A stretch of DNA of 64,000 bases from Actinomycetota bacterium (GCA_009886115.1 VFJJ01000069.1:1-64000); one strand, 5' to 3'. Positions 28,731 to 37,523 are shown, numbered from the stretch's first letter. The notes: a model not told the origin generated them from the sequence alone. Numbers and translations are program-made.

Positions 28731-30590
28731 TCACGGCGGCGGCGGGGGTGCTCGGGTCGTGGTGGGCCGTGGTTTCGTGGTCGTGGTGGGCGCCAGCTTG
28801 GTGGTGGTCGTCGGCGCGATCGTCGTGGTGGTGGGGGCGATCGTCGTGGTGGTGGGCGCCGTTGTGGTGGTGGTGGTGGTGGTTGCGGCAGGCACGGTCG
28901 GTACAGGCGTCGTCGGAGCCGTCGTTGCCGGGACGGGCGCGGTCGTCGCGGGAGCCGTGGGCGCGGGAACGTCGCCGCCACCCGGACCAGGACCGGTCGG
29001 GGCGGTCGTGTCGACCGTGCCCGGATCGTCGGGCGTGGGCACGGTGGGCTCGGCGATCGGCGCCGGCTCGACCGAGGTTGCCGGAGTCGAGCGCCTGCGG
29101 GTGGTCGTGGGGACGGGCGCCGTGGTCGTGGGCCCGGTGACCTCGACCGGGCTCCCGAGCGACCTGGTCGTGTTGGTGGACGTCGACACCGTCCGCGTCG
29201 TACTGGTGCGTAGCGAAGACGGTGCCGGCGAGCTCGGCGACGATGTCAACGGCCGCGATGACGTCAGCGTGGCACTCGGCTCGTTGCCCGTGGCGTCAGG
29301 GCCCCGGGCAGGCACGGTCGTGCCCGTGTCGGTTGCCGGCTCCTCGGAGACGACCGCCACCACGGCCGTGCGGCCGGGCACGTCGGGGTCGGGCTCGAAG
29401 ACCACCATGCTGGCAACCACCAGGAGAGCGATGACCGCCGCCAGCGCCGAGCCCACCAGGCTTCGTCGGTGACGCGCCCGTCGACCCGCGTGCGCGTACA
29501 CACTGGCCGACGATCGAACGAGCGGCTCATCGTCGGCCGCGAGCGCGCCGGCGTCCACCGGGACGTCGTGATCGACCTGCGGCCCCGCCTGGCCGTTCTC
29601 GCCCACAGGGCCAGCCGCCCCGCGCGCCCCACCCGCACCGGCAACCGCAGGCTCGCTGGGCAGTTGACCAGCAGCCGAGAAATGATCGGTCCCGACGACG
29701 GCGATTCCCGCTGCAGTGCGCTCGGCGATGCCAGCCGAGGAAGCGACAGCTGCGAGATAGCGCTTGGTGAATCGCCCGAGCGCCAAAGGCGCCACGGCGG
29801 CCACCAGGGCGGTATCGAGATCGAGCACCGACTCGGCCACCGCTCGACAGCGGTCGCACTCGTCGAGGTGAGCGTTGACACTGCTCTGCCGGCGCCCGAG
29901 GTCGCCCCGCACGAACGACGGGAGCAGGCGGACGACCGCCGCACACGCCGGATCCGCTGCAGGGTCCAGGTGCTCGTTCACGATGGCCTGGCGCAAGCCC
30001 TCCCGGGCCCGGCCTTCGAGGCGCTCTACCCGAACGGCGTCGATCGCCAGGATCTCAACCAGATCCCGGGCCTCGGCCCGCTCGATCGCCATGTGCCACA
30101 ACACGACCTGATAGCGGTGGGGTTGCGACGCGAAGGCCCGCACGAGCGGATCGACCTGACCCGGATCGGCGAGCTGGACAGCGAAGAGGAGCCGGCGCAC
30201 CGGGGCGGCTCGACCGGGGTCTGCGTCATCGCGCTGCTGGCGGCGAGAGCGGTCGATCACGACGTCGATCGCGGCGTTCAGGGCCTGAGGGCGGAAGGCG
30301 AACGCGTGGCCCCGACCGGCGCCGAGCTCCCGGTGCAGCAGCTCGAGCCCGGCGTCGACGACCGACGAGGCCACTTTCGGCGAGCGCGTGAGCACGCCGG
30401 CCATCGTCTCCAGCCCGAAGCGATGACGCTCGACGAGAACCGACCAGGCGTCGCCATCTCCGTCGCCGACACTGCCCATCAGGTCACGGTCGGAGCGCGT
30501 CACGTACCCGGCATCGTCCGGTACTCGGGGTTGACCACCAGGCGTCACGGCACCGGCTTCGTCTGCTCGATCGTTCGCTTCGCCACTCAC
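28731..30590 (-). CDS. Sigma-like / zinc-finger anti-sigma / membrane fusion with Thr-Pro tail
   Basis: 619 residues from GTG. Residues 35-215 resemble a degenerate ECF sigma factor: region-2-like (WSVLVERHRFGLETMAGVL) and region-4-like (RYQVVLWHMAIERAEARDLVEIL). Residues 225-260 hold HLDECDRCRAV, the His-x3-Cys-x2-Cys zinc-finger anti-sigma motif. One strongly hydrophobic helix (SALAAVIALLVVASMVVF, about 390-410) should cross the membrane. The remaining 200 residues are almost entirely Thr, Pro, Ala and Ser with repeats such as APTTTTI and end in five prolines: an exported cell-wall-spanning or glycosylated tail. ECF groups with fused anti-sigma modules are known in Actinomycetota. DNA for the tail is strongly biased ACC/ACG repeat. 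Confidence 0.75.
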   Translation of the reverse strand: MSGEANDRADEAGAVTPGGQPRVPDDAGYVTRSDRDLMGSVGDGDGDAWSVLVERHRFGLETMAGVLTRSPKVASSVVDAGLELLHRELGAGRGHAFAFRPQALNAAIDVVIDRSRRQQRDDADPGRAAPVRRLLFAVQLADPGQVDPLVRAFASQPHRYQVVLWHMAIERAEARDLVEILAIDAVRVERLEGRAREGLRQAIVNEHLDPAADPACAAVVRLLPSFVRGDLGRRQSSVNAHLDECDRCRAVAESVLDLDTALVAAVAPLALGRFTKRYLAAVASSAGIAERTAAGIAVVGTDHFSAAGQLPSEPAVAGAGGARGAAGPVGENGQAGPQVDHDVPVDAGALAADDEPLVRSSASVYAHAGRRARHRRSLVGSALAAVIALLVVASMVVFEPDPDVPGRTAVVAVVSEEPATDTGTTVPARGPDATGNEPSATLTSSRPLTSSPSSPAPSSLRTSTTRTVSTSTNTTRSLGSPVEVTGPTTTAPVPTTTRRRSTPATSVEPAPIAEPTVPTPDDPGTVDTTAPTGPGPGGGDVPAPTAPATTAPVPATTAPTTPVPTVPAATTTTTTTTAPTTTTIAPTTTTIAPTTTTKLAPTTTTKPRPTTTRAPPPPP

Positions 30591-30847
30591 CGATGCACTC
30601 CACCCTGATGGTCTCGCCCCGCGACCATCGTTCCTGCTGCCCTGATCTCAGCCCCGTTCACTGCCCGTCGTTGCCCCGTCGGCACCCGCGATGTCCGGGA
30701 TGCCGGTCTCCGGCGAGCGTACAGGGTCGTTCGTAACGGTCGAAGGCGGCGAAAAGGGTGGAACCTCCCATGGGTGCTGTTGTAAGCCAGATCGGCGCCT
30801 CGTACGCAGGCACCTCCGAGGCTCACAGAACGCTGCGGGAGCGGCGG

Positions 30848-31366
30848 TCAGGCGTCGCGGTTGGCGGCCTGGGTGACGGGGGGCAGGCACGACCATGGGA
30901 ACTCGATCCATCGATCGGTGTGTCGCCAGACGTAATCGCAGTTCACGATGGACTGCGGCTTCTCGTAGAGCACTGCGGTGCGGAGCTCGGCGACCTCGCC
31001 GCTGCAGTAGTCGACGACGAGCTTGAGGGTGTGCCCGGTGTCGGCCACGTCGTCGACGACGAGCACCCTCGTGCCCCGGATGTCGACCATGTTGAGCACC
31101 GGGGGGAGCATCACCGGGAAGTCGAGCCGCTGGTTGACCCCCGTGTAGAACTCGACGTTCATCACGTGCACGTTCTTGACCGCCAAGGCGTAGGCGATGG
31201 CCCCGCCCAGCAGCATCCCGCCACGCGCGATCGTGAGCACGATGTCGGGGGCGTATCCGGAGTCGTGCACCTCGGTCGCGAGCTGGCGCACCGCGGTTCC
31301 GAACTCCGTGTAGCCGAGCACCTCACGCGGCGGCGGCCCTGCCCCCGTTTCGACGATTTCGCTCAC
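30848..31366 (-). CDS. Phosphoribosyltransferase (purine PRTase-like)
   Basis: 172 residues. VLVVDDVADTGHTL (about 100-113) is the PRPP-binding loop and IARGGMLLGGAIAYAL (about 46-61) the pyrophosphate loop. A flexible segment with YTGVNQRLDFPVML lies between them. The hood region resembles hypoxanthine/xanthine-guanine PRTases of the short bacterial type. The likely reaction is base plus PRPP to nucleotide in purine salvage. It is divergent from the XdhD-like hydroxylase. An ACCCTA (TAGGGT on its strand) at 31421-31426 could be its -10 box, with a leader of about 50 nt. Confidence 0.85.
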   Translation of the reverse strand: MSEIVETGAGPPPREVLGYTEFGTAVRQLATEVHDSGYAPDIVLTIARGGMLLGGAIAYALAVKNVHVMNVEFYTGVNQRLDFPVMLPPVLNMVDIRGTRVLVVDDVADTGHTLKLVVDYCSGEVAELRTAVLYEKPQSIVNCDYVWRHTDRWIEFPWSCLPPVTQAANRDA

Positions 31367-31491
31367 CGATCGCCCTCCCCGCTCTCGCAGCCGGAAACCT
31401 CGCTGCCGGCTCCGGGTTCCACCCTATTCGCTCCGATGCGGAGCCATCGGTTGGACGGCGCTCGACATGCTCTAGCGAGCTCGTGCTCAGC

Positions 31492-31521
31492 ATTGACAAA
31501 ATGTTGAATTCGGTCGACGAT
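31492..31521 (+). promoter_or_regulatory. XdhD-operon promoter with 17-bp dyad
   Basis: TTGACA at 31493-31498, a 17-nt spacer and GACGAT at 31516-31521 form a good promoter whose -10 box ends 6 nt before the GTG at 31528, so the mRNA is probably leaderless. 31492-31508 reads ATTGACAAAATGTTGAA, matching the dyads at 15519 and 25480 in the TGTTGAA arm and most of the left arm. It lies over the -35 box, a position typical of repression. Confidence 0.6.
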
Positions 31522-31527
31522 GGCTCT

Positions 31528-34206
31528 GTGACCACACAGTTCTCCGTCAACGGGCGTGATGTCGCGGTGCGCGACGACCACCCCCACCTGCTCTCGGCGC
31601 TGCGCGACGAGCTCGACATCACCTCACCGAAGGACGGCTGCTCGCCGACGGGGCAGTGCGGCTGCTGCACGGTGATCATCGACGGCAAGGCCCAGGTCTC
31701 GTGTCAGGTGTCGCTGGCGAAGGTCGCCGGGCGCAGCGTCAGCACGCTCGAGGGCTTCGACACCGACGAACGCACCCGGTTGGCATCGGCCTTCGCCGCG
31801 TGTGGAGCGCTCCAGTGCGGGTTCTGCACCCCGGGGATCCTGGTGCGCACCAAGGCGCTCCTCGACAAGAAGGGCGCCGGGCTCACCCGCGACGACGCCG
31901 CACGCCATCTCGGTGGGCACCTGTGCCGCTGCACCGGGTACGTGAAGATCCTCGACGCCGTCGAGATGCTCGCCGCCTCCCACGACGCACGTCACGACCA
32001 GAGCGACCAGGGCGGCCCCGGCCCCGGTCTCGGGGGCGACACGGTCGACGGGGGCACGGCGCTCGAGCTGCCGAGGGGCATCGGGCAACGGGGCATCCGC
32101 TACGAGGCAGCCGAGCTGGCCCTTGGTGATCGCGACTACGTCGACGACATGCGGGTGCCCGGGATGCTCCATGGAGCGCTGCGCCTCACCGACCATGCCC
32201 GTGCCGACGTCATCGGCATCGACACCGCAGCCGCTCGTGCCGCCGCTGGTGTCGTGGCCGTGTTCAGCGCAGCCGACATCCCCGGCGAGCTGCGCGTGGG
32301 CATCATCCACAAGGACTGGCCGATCATGATCCCCGAGGGCGGCCGTACGTCGTATCTCGGCGACGTGCTGGCGATCGTGGTGGCCGACACCCGAGAACAG
32401 GCCCGGGCCGCGGCGGCGCTGATCTCGGTCGAGTACCGGGTGCTGAGCCCCATCACCGATCCGGTCGCCGCGGTGGCCGAAGGCGCCGAGAGCGCCGTCT
32501 GGGGCCTCGAGGGCAACATGCTGTCGCACTCCGCCTACCAGCGCGGCGACGTCGATGCCGCGCTGGCCGCATCGGCCCACACGGTGCACGAGACCTTCGA
32601 GACGGCCCGGATCGAGCACGCGTTCCTCGAGCCGGAATCGACGCTCGTGGTCCCCGAGATCGGCGCCGATGGCGAGCTTCGCCTGCAGGTGTACTCCGGC
32701 GGTCAGGGCGTGTGGGACGACCGCAACCAGATCGCGTCGGTGCTCGGCATCGACACCGGGCGGGTGACCGTCACCCTGGTGAGCAACGGCGGGGCCTTCG
32801 GCGGCAAGGAGGACATGGCGAACCAGGCCCAGACGGCGCTCGCCGCCTGGCTCCTGCAGCGTCCCGTGAAGTGCACGCTGTCACGTGAGGAATCACTCCT
32901 GATGCACCCCAAGCGTCACCCCATCCAGATGGAGTACTGGGCGGGGTGCGACGCCGACGGGAAGCTCACCGCGCTCAAGGCCCGCATGGTCGGCGACTCC
33001 GGCGCCTACGCCAGCGTGGGCATGAAGGTTCTCGAACGTGCGGCCGGCCACGCCAGCGGCCCCTACGTGGTACCGACGATCGATGTCGACGCCGTGGCGG
33101 CTCGAACCAACAACCCGGTCTGCGGAGCGTTCCGCGGGTTCGGCGCCAACCAGGCCCAGTTCGCCATGGAGGGAGTCATCGACCGCCTCGCCGAGATGGT
33201 GGGGATCTCGGGTTGGGAGATGCGCTGGCGCAATGCGATCGTCCCCGGCGTCGTGTGGGGTCCCGGGCAGATCATGGACGACGGCTGCGCCGGGGTTCGG
33301 GCCTGTCTCGAAGCGGTGCGACCCGCATACGACGCTGCGGTGGCCGCCGGCAAGGCGGTCGGGCTGGGGATCGGGCTCAAGAACTCCGGGCTGGGCAACG
33401 GTTTCAAGGAGCTGGCCCGGGCCGTCGTGCACTTTCGTGAGACGCCCGACGCGAACGGACGCGACGTCGAGGTGCGCCATTGCTGGACCGAGATGGGCCA
33501 GGGGGTGCACACCGTCGCCATGCAGGTCGCCGCCGAGGAGCTGGCGATCGCGCCCGAGCGCATCGAGGTGATCGTCGACACGACCCGCGAGCTCGGGGCC
33601 GGTCAGACCACGGGCTCACGGGGAACCCTCATGGGCGCCGGCTCCGTCGCCGACGCCTGCAAGACCGCCATCGCCGACGGATGCCGGACCGGCGTCGACT
33701 ACGAGGGCGAGTGGCGTGTCGACTGGACCAACGCGCTCTACGAAGGGCTCGAGAACCCGGTGATCCATTCGGCGTTCGGGTATGCCGCGCAGCTCGTCGT
33801 CATCGACCGCGAGACCGGCAAGCTCGAGAAGGTTGTGGCCGTGCACGACGTGGGCCGGGCCATGAACCCCACGCTGTGCGAAGGACAGGTCGAGGGCTCG
33901 GTGCACATGGGGCTCGGCTACGCGTTCACCGAGGAGTTCCCCGCCGACACCGACGGCCGTCCGCTCAACATGACCTTGCGCTCATTGGCGATCATCAGGC
34001 CCAAGGACATGCCGGAGGTCGAGACCATCCTCATCGAGGTACCCCAGCCCCGGGCGCCGTACGGCATCAAGGGGGTGGGCGAGATCGGACTCGTCCCGAC
34101 GGCCGGTGCCTGCGCGGCCGCGTTGCGCGACCTCGACGGGATCTGGCGCACCCGGTTGCCGATGGGCCTTCCCGGCAAGGGCGGCGGCGCTCCATCAGAC
34201 GACTGA
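31528..34206 (+). CDS. XdhD-like fused molybdenum hydroxylase (2x[2Fe-2S] + Moco)
   Basis: 892 residues from GTG 31528; an in-frame ATG lies upstream inside the promoter and is rejected. Residues 1-160 carry both [2Fe-2S] centres (C38, C44, C47, C59 and the CGFCTPG/CRCTGY pair). A linker of about 30 residues rich in Gly and Asp leads into the Moco domains with GAFRGFGAN and a GIKGVGE catalytic Glu. There is no FAD domain, as in E. coli XdhD or Desulfovibrio aldehyde oxidoreductase. The next gene encodes an SsnA-like hydrolase, the same partner xdhD has in E. coli. Hydroxylation of a purine or similar N-heterocycle is likely; the electron acceptor is not evident, though the FAD subunit at 14622 could serve. 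Confidence 0.85.
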   Translation: MTTQFSVNGRDVAVRDDHPHLLSALRDELDITSPKDGCSPTGQCGCCTVIIDGKAQVSCQVSLAKVAGRSVSTLEGFDTDERTRLASAFAACGALQCGFCTPGILVRTKALLDKKGAGLTRDDAARHLGGHLCRCTGYVKILDAVEMLAASHDARHDQSDQGGPGPGLGGDTVDGGTALELPRGIGQRGIRYEAAELALGDRDYVDDMRVPGMLHGALRLTDHARADVIGIDTAAARAAAGVVAVFSAADIPGELRVGIIHKDWPIMIPEGGRTSYLGDVLAIVVADTREQARAAAALISVEYRVLSPITDPVAAVAEGAESAVWGLEGNMLSHSAYQRGDVDAALAASAHTVHETFETARIEHAFLEPESTLVVPEIGADGELRLQVYSGGQGVWDDRNQIASVLGIDTGRVTVTLVSNGGAFGGKEDMANQAQTALAAWLLQRPVKCTLSREESLLMHPKRHPIQMEYWAGCDADGKLTALKARMVGDSGAYASVGMKVLERAAGHASGPYVVPTIDVDAVAARTNNPVCGAFRGFGANQAQFAMEGVIDRLAEMVGISGWEMRWRNAIVPGVVWGPGQIMDDGCAGVRACLEAVRPAYDAAVAAGKAVGLGIGLKNSGLGNGFKELARAVVHFRETPDANGRDVEVRHCWTEMGQGVHTVAMQVAAEELAIAPERIEVIVDTTRELGAGQTTGSRGTLMGAGSVADACKTAIADGCRTGVDYEGEWRVDWTNALYEGLENPVIHSAFGYAAQLVVIDRETGKLEKVVAVHDVGRAMNPTLCEGQVEGSVHMGLGYAFTEEFPADTDGRPLNMTLRSLAIIRPKDMPEVETILIEVPQPRAPYGIKGVGEIGLVPTAGACAAALRDLDGIWRTRLPMGLPGKGGGAPSDD

Positions 34207-34304
34207 CGACCGACAACCGACAACCGACGACTGACAGCCGACAGGTGACCGACCAGGCGGCCGGCCAGACCGGCGAGCGACACACGACCACGGAAGGCCA
34301 TCGG

Positions 34305-35384
34305 ATGGGCTCCACGACCCCGGGGATGGTGTGCGGCCACCATCATCTGTACTCGGCCCTGGCTCGGGGGATGCCCGCGCCGCCGATGACCCCGACGAAC
34401 TTTCGCGAGGTTCTCGAACAGGTCTGGTGGCGGCTCGACTGTGCCCTCGACCTCGAGATGATCCGGTGGTCGGCCACCCTCGGCGCCGTCGAGGCGTTGG
34501 CGGCGGGGTGTACGGCGATCGTCGACCACCACGAGTCGCCCCATGCCATCGAAGGCTCGCTGTCGGTGATCGCCGAAGCCTGCGCGGAGGTCGGCGTCCG
34601 GGTGTCGTGCGCGTACGGGGTGACCGACCGGCACGGGCCCGACGGGGCGCGACGGGGCCTCGCCGAGAACGAGCGGTACCTCCGCTCGGGCGGCCGGGGT
34701 CTCGTGGGGGTGCACGCCGCGTTCACCTGCTCCGACGACACGCTCAGGGCCGCAACCGGGCTGGCAGCCGATCTCGGTGTGGGCGTGCACATCCACGTGG
34801 CCGAGGGCATCGACGATCGCGACGCCGGGAAACGCTTGGCGCCCTTGGCTGCGAGCGACTGGCTGCTGGTGCATTGCGTGCATCTCGACGAGCCGCTGCC
34901 GGGGACGATCGCCCACAACCCCCGCTCCAACATGAACAACGCGGTCGGGTACGCGCGGCCCACCCGCTTCGCGGCGCCCCCGTTCGCGGCACCGGGCACG
35001 GGCACGGGCACGGGCACGGGCGGCGGCGGGAACCCGGTCGTGCTCGGTACCGACGGCATCGGCGCCGACATGCTCGACGAGTTCCGTCTGGCCTACGTGA
35101 AGCTGCGCGAGAGCGACATCACCGCGACCCCGCAGACGCCATGGAACTGGCTGGCCAACGGCTGGGACCTCATGCCGGAGGCCCACAGCGACGACACCGT
35201 CACCTGGTCGTACGAGCACGCCGACGATCCCTGGTGCCTGGCCTTCACGACCGGTGTGCACCCGATCGAGGTCACGGTCGCCGGCGAGGCAGTCTGGCGT
35301 GACGGCGCCCCGACCCGGGTCGACATCGTCGAGGTGCGCGCCAAGGCCGCCGAGCAGGCGGCGCGGCTGTTCGCCCGGCTCTGA
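34305..35384 (+). CDS. SsnA-like aminohydrolase, lacking the N-terminal beta-domain
   Basis: 359 residues from ATG 34305, fixed by GGAAGG 7 nt upstream. It opens directly on PGMVCGHHHLYSALARGMP, the metal-binding strand that in SsnA and chlorohydrolase relatives follows about 60 residues of beta-sandwich. The in-frame upstream DNA encodes no such domain. Other metal ligands are present: HIHVAEG, LVHCVHLD and LGTDGIGADM, so the active site looks intact. A GTGTGTGTG stretch comes from GGGCAC x4 at 34994-35017. Family members deaminate or dechlorinate N-heterocycles. It follows XdhD after a spacer of degenerate CGACAACC-like repeats, so hydroxylation followed by hydrolytic deamination or ring opening is likely. 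Confidence 0.75.
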   Translation: MGSTTPGMVCGHHHLYSALARGMPAPPMTPTNFREVLEQVWWRLDCALDLEMIRWSATLGAVEALAAGCTAIVDHHESPHAIEGSLSVIAEACAEVGVRVSCAYGVTDRHGPDGARRGLAENERYLRSGGRGLVGVHAAFTCSDDTLRAATGLAADLGVGVHIHVAEGIDDRDAGKRLAPLAASDWLLVHCVHLDEPLPGTIAHNPRSNMNNAVGYARPTRFAAPPFAAPGTGTGTGTGGGGNPVVLGTDGIGADMLDEFRLAYVKLRESDITATPQTPWNWLANGWDLMPEAHSDDTVTWSYEHADDPWCLAFTTGVHPIEVTVAGEAVWRDGAPTRVDIVEVRAKAAEQAARLFARL

Positions 35385-35455
35385 CAGCCTGAAACTTTCC
35401 GCACCCCTCCCCGTCCCGCAGTCGAAACCCACCTCCGACCCAGGAGACACCTCCC

Positions 35456-36475
35456 ATGGCCACCCCGGTCGCCCTGTACCTGCAAGACGCCCATCCCATC
35501 CGAGAGGCCATGGGCTACGCCGCGTACGCGGAGGCCCGGGGCTTCCACGCGGTGTGGCAAGCCGACAGTCGACTGGTGCGGGAGGCGTGCGTGCCCATGG
35601 CGGCGTTCGCGGCGACGACCGAGCGCATCCGCATCGGATCGGGCGTCGTCGACTGCTGGACCCGCAACCCGGCCCGTCTGGCCGCCACGTTCTCGACGCT
35701 CGACGACCTCGCGCCGGGCCGCATCATCCTCGGGATCGGCGCCTGGTGGGACCCGCTCGCGGCGGCCGTCGGCGTGAGCCGGGCCCGCCCGCTCACCGTG
35801 ATGCGCGAGATCGTCACGACCGTGCGGGCCTTGCTGGCCAACGAGACCGTCACGTTCCACGGCGAGTACGTCCACCTCGACGGGGTCGAGCTCGACTACG
35901 TGCACCAGGAGCGCCGACCCAAGGACGTCCCCATCTACGTGGGCGCCACGGGCGACAAGATGATGGAGCTCACCGGAGAGATCGCCGACGGCGTCGTGCT
36001 CAACTATCTCGTCTCGCCGGGCTACAACCGCAAGGCCATGGAGCTGCTGGCGACGGGAGCGGCGCGCGCCGGGCGGACCGTCGACGACATCGACCGGCCG
36101 CAGCTCGTCGTCTGCTCGATGGCCACCGGCGACTCCGATGCCGAGCGGAAGGCGGCGCTCGATGGTTCACGGGAGCTCGTCACCCAGTACCTGGGCCAGC
36201 AGCCCCACATCATGAAGGCCTCTGGCGTTCCCACCGAGCTGCTCGACGAGATCGGCAAGGTCCTCACGTGGCCGGCGACGCACGAGCAGGTGATCGCGGC
36301 GTCGAAGCTCGTCCCCGACGACGTCGTCCAGATGATCACCGCATCGGGGACGGCCGACGAGTGCCGGGCCAAGGTGGCCGAGTACGTGCGCGACGGCTGT
36401 ACCTGTCCGATCCTGTATCCCCTGGGACCCGATGTCGAGGGGATGATCGACGCCTTCGCCGACTGGACGGCGTGA
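35456..36475 (+). CDS. LLM-class F420-dependent oxidoreductase
   Basis: 339 residues starting at ATG with CAGGAGA 10 nt upstream. It has the luciferase-like TIM barrel of the F420 branch: [54 protein letters not shown] and [25 protein letters not shown] are strong family segments, and length is normal. Relatives include methylene-tetrahydromethanopterin reductase and many F420H2-dependent reductases and oxidases. In this operon it could reduce or oxidise a ring intermediate. It starts 71 nt after the SsnA-like gene and ends 9 nt before the regulator gene. Confidence 0.85.
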   Translation: MATPVALYLQDAHPIREAMGYAAYAEARGFHAVWQADSRLVREACVPMAAFAATTERIRIGSGVVDCWTRNPARLAATFSTLDDLAPGRIILGIGAWWDPLAAAVGVSRARPLTVMREIVTTVRALLANETVTFHGEYVHLDGVELDYVHQERRPKDVPIYVGATGDKMMELTGEIADGVVLNYLVSPGYNRKAMELLATGAARAGRTVDDIDRPQLVVCSMATGDSDAERKAALDGSRELVTQYLGQQPHIMKASGVPTELLDEIGKVLTWPATHEQVIAASKLVPDDVVQMITASGTADECRAKVAEYVRDGCTCPILYPLGPDVEGMIDAFADWTA

Positions 36476-36484
36476 GGTTCGGTC

Positions 36485-36886
36485 GTGGCGCATCGCTATC
36501 TCGAGGCCATTGCGGGCCTGGCCTCGGCGCTCGGGGCTCAGGTCGTCACGGTTGACGAGATCCGCGCCGGTGACATTCCCCTCGTATGGGAGGGTCACAC
36601 GATCGGCGGGTTCCGGCCCCCCGATCTTCACGGCGCGCTCGAGCGGTTGATGGGCGACGTCGAGCGCGACTTCGGGATGACGCTGCCGTCGCTCAGCCGG
36701 GAGGACAAGCAGATGGCCGTCAGGATGCTCGAGGAGCGGGGCGCATTCACCCTTCGCCGGTCGGTCGAGGAGGTGGCCGATGCCCTGGGCGTCAGCCGCT
36801 TCACGGTCTACAACTACCTCAACCGCGACGACATCAACCGCGACGACATCAACCGCGACGAGCTCAGCCGAGGGGTGCCGAGGTGA
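36485..36886 (+). CDS. Compact YheO/DauR-type HTH regulator
   Basis: 133 residues from GTG. The C-terminal half, SREDKQMAVRMLEERGAFTLRRSVEEVADALGVSRFTVYNYL, is the helix-turn-helix of the YheO/DauR family. The N-terminal half (LASALGAQVVTVDEI, then PLVWEGHTIGGF) looks like a shortened PAS-like YheO domain; full-length relatives are about 210 residues. The end encodes NRDDI-NRDDI-NRDE from a 15-bp tandem repeat at 36821-36862. It sits inside the XdhD operon between LLM and thiamine-binding-like genes, overlapping the latter. It is the only specific regulator in the operon and so a candidate binder of the 17-bp dyads. Confidence 0.7.
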   Translation: MAHRYLEAIAGLASALGAQVVTVDEIRAGDIPLVWEGHTIGGFRPPDLHGALERLMGDVERDFGMTLPSLSREDKQMAVRMLEERGAFTLRRSVEEVADALGVSRFTVYNYLNRDDINRDDINRDELSRGVPR

Positions 36887-37143
36887 GCGCAGCCACGACA
36901 CCGGCGGAGCTGGTGGCCGAGTTCACCGTCGAGCCCTTCGTCGAGGGCCATCCCGGGCCCCATGTGCTCGCCGCGCTCGAAGCGGCCAGAACCGCCGGGC
37001 TGCACGTCGAGGTCGGGCCGTTCGGAACCGAGGTGCAGGGCGACGCCACCCGTGTGAGTGACGCCATCGCCCAGGTGATAGCCAGTGCCATGGCCCAGGG
37101 AGCGACCCGGGTCTCGATCCAGGTGCAGCGGAGGTCGACGTGA
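36883..37143 (+). CDS. Thiamine-binding-like small protein (MTH1187/YkoF family)
   Basis: 86 residues from a GTG overlapping the regulator stop (GTGA). AEFTVEPFVEGHPGPHVLAALEAARTAGLHVEVGPFGTEVQGD and the final ATRVSIQVQR show the ferredoxin-like fold of the MTH1187/YkoF family (formerly DUF77), which binds thiamine or pyrimidine-like ligands in several members. It may bind a pathway intermediate or sense one for the overlapping regulator; this is inference. It overlaps the following VOC gene by 4 nt. Confidence 0.65.
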   Translation: MSAATTPAELVAEFTVEPFVEGHPGPHVLAALEAARTAGLHVEVGPFGTEVQGDATRVSDAIAQVIASAMAQGATRVSIQVQRRST

Positions 37144-37505
37144 AGCAGTTCCGGTTCGTGATGGGTTCCGACCGCTATGACGACTGCGCGGCCTTCTACG
37201 GCCAGCTCCTCGAGCTCCCGGTCTTCGACGAATGGGCCGACCCGACCCGGGGCACGATCTGGCAGTTCAGCGACGGGCTCATCGAGGTCGCCGAACCTCC
37301 GGCCGGGGAGCGAGCCGCGGCCGTCACCGGGGTCTTCCTCGCCATCGAGGTCGACGACGCGCAGGTCTGGCACGATCGCCTCACCGGTCGGGGTGCGGTG
37401 ATCTCGAGCCCGCTGACGACCAAGCCGTGGGGTCATCACAGCTTCGGCGTCGTCGACCCCCACGGTCTCGAGCTGGTGCTCTTCGAGGTCGTCGGTCAGC
37501 ACTGA
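37140..37505 (+). CDS. VOC family (glyoxalase/dioxygenase fold) protein
   Basis: 121 residues from a GTG overlapping the upstream stop. Two beta-alpha-beta-beta-beta modules are visible: FRFVMGSDRYDDCAAFYGQLLELPVFDEW, then TGVFLAIEVDDAQVWHDRLTGRG and WGHHSFGVVDPHGLELVLFEV. The second module ends in the DPxGxxxEL motif typical of glyoxalase-like proteins, and His residues that could bind metal are present. Reactions in the family range from isomerisation and epimerisation to ring cleavage, so the role is open. It belongs to the coupled gene string 36485-37505. Confidence 0.8.
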   Translation: MKQFRFVMGSDRYDDCAAFYGQLLELPVFDEWADPTRGTIWQFSDGLIEVAEPPAGERAAAVTGVFLAIEVDDAQVWHDRLTGRGAVISSPLTTKPWGHHSFGVVDPHGLELVLFEVVGQH

Positions 37506-37523
37506 CCGGTACGCTCGAAGTCG

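Noticed and set aside
28731-29140. Forward-strand Val/Trp-rich frames opposite the Thr/Pro tail
   Set aside because: They are antisense images of ACC/ACG repeats and have no start context.
30591-30847. tRNA or small RNA in the spacer between the sigma fusion and the phosphoribosyltransferase
   Set aside because: I looked for a cloverleaf and a T-loop (GGTTCRANYCC) and found none; the AT/GC pattern fits an ordinary promoter region.
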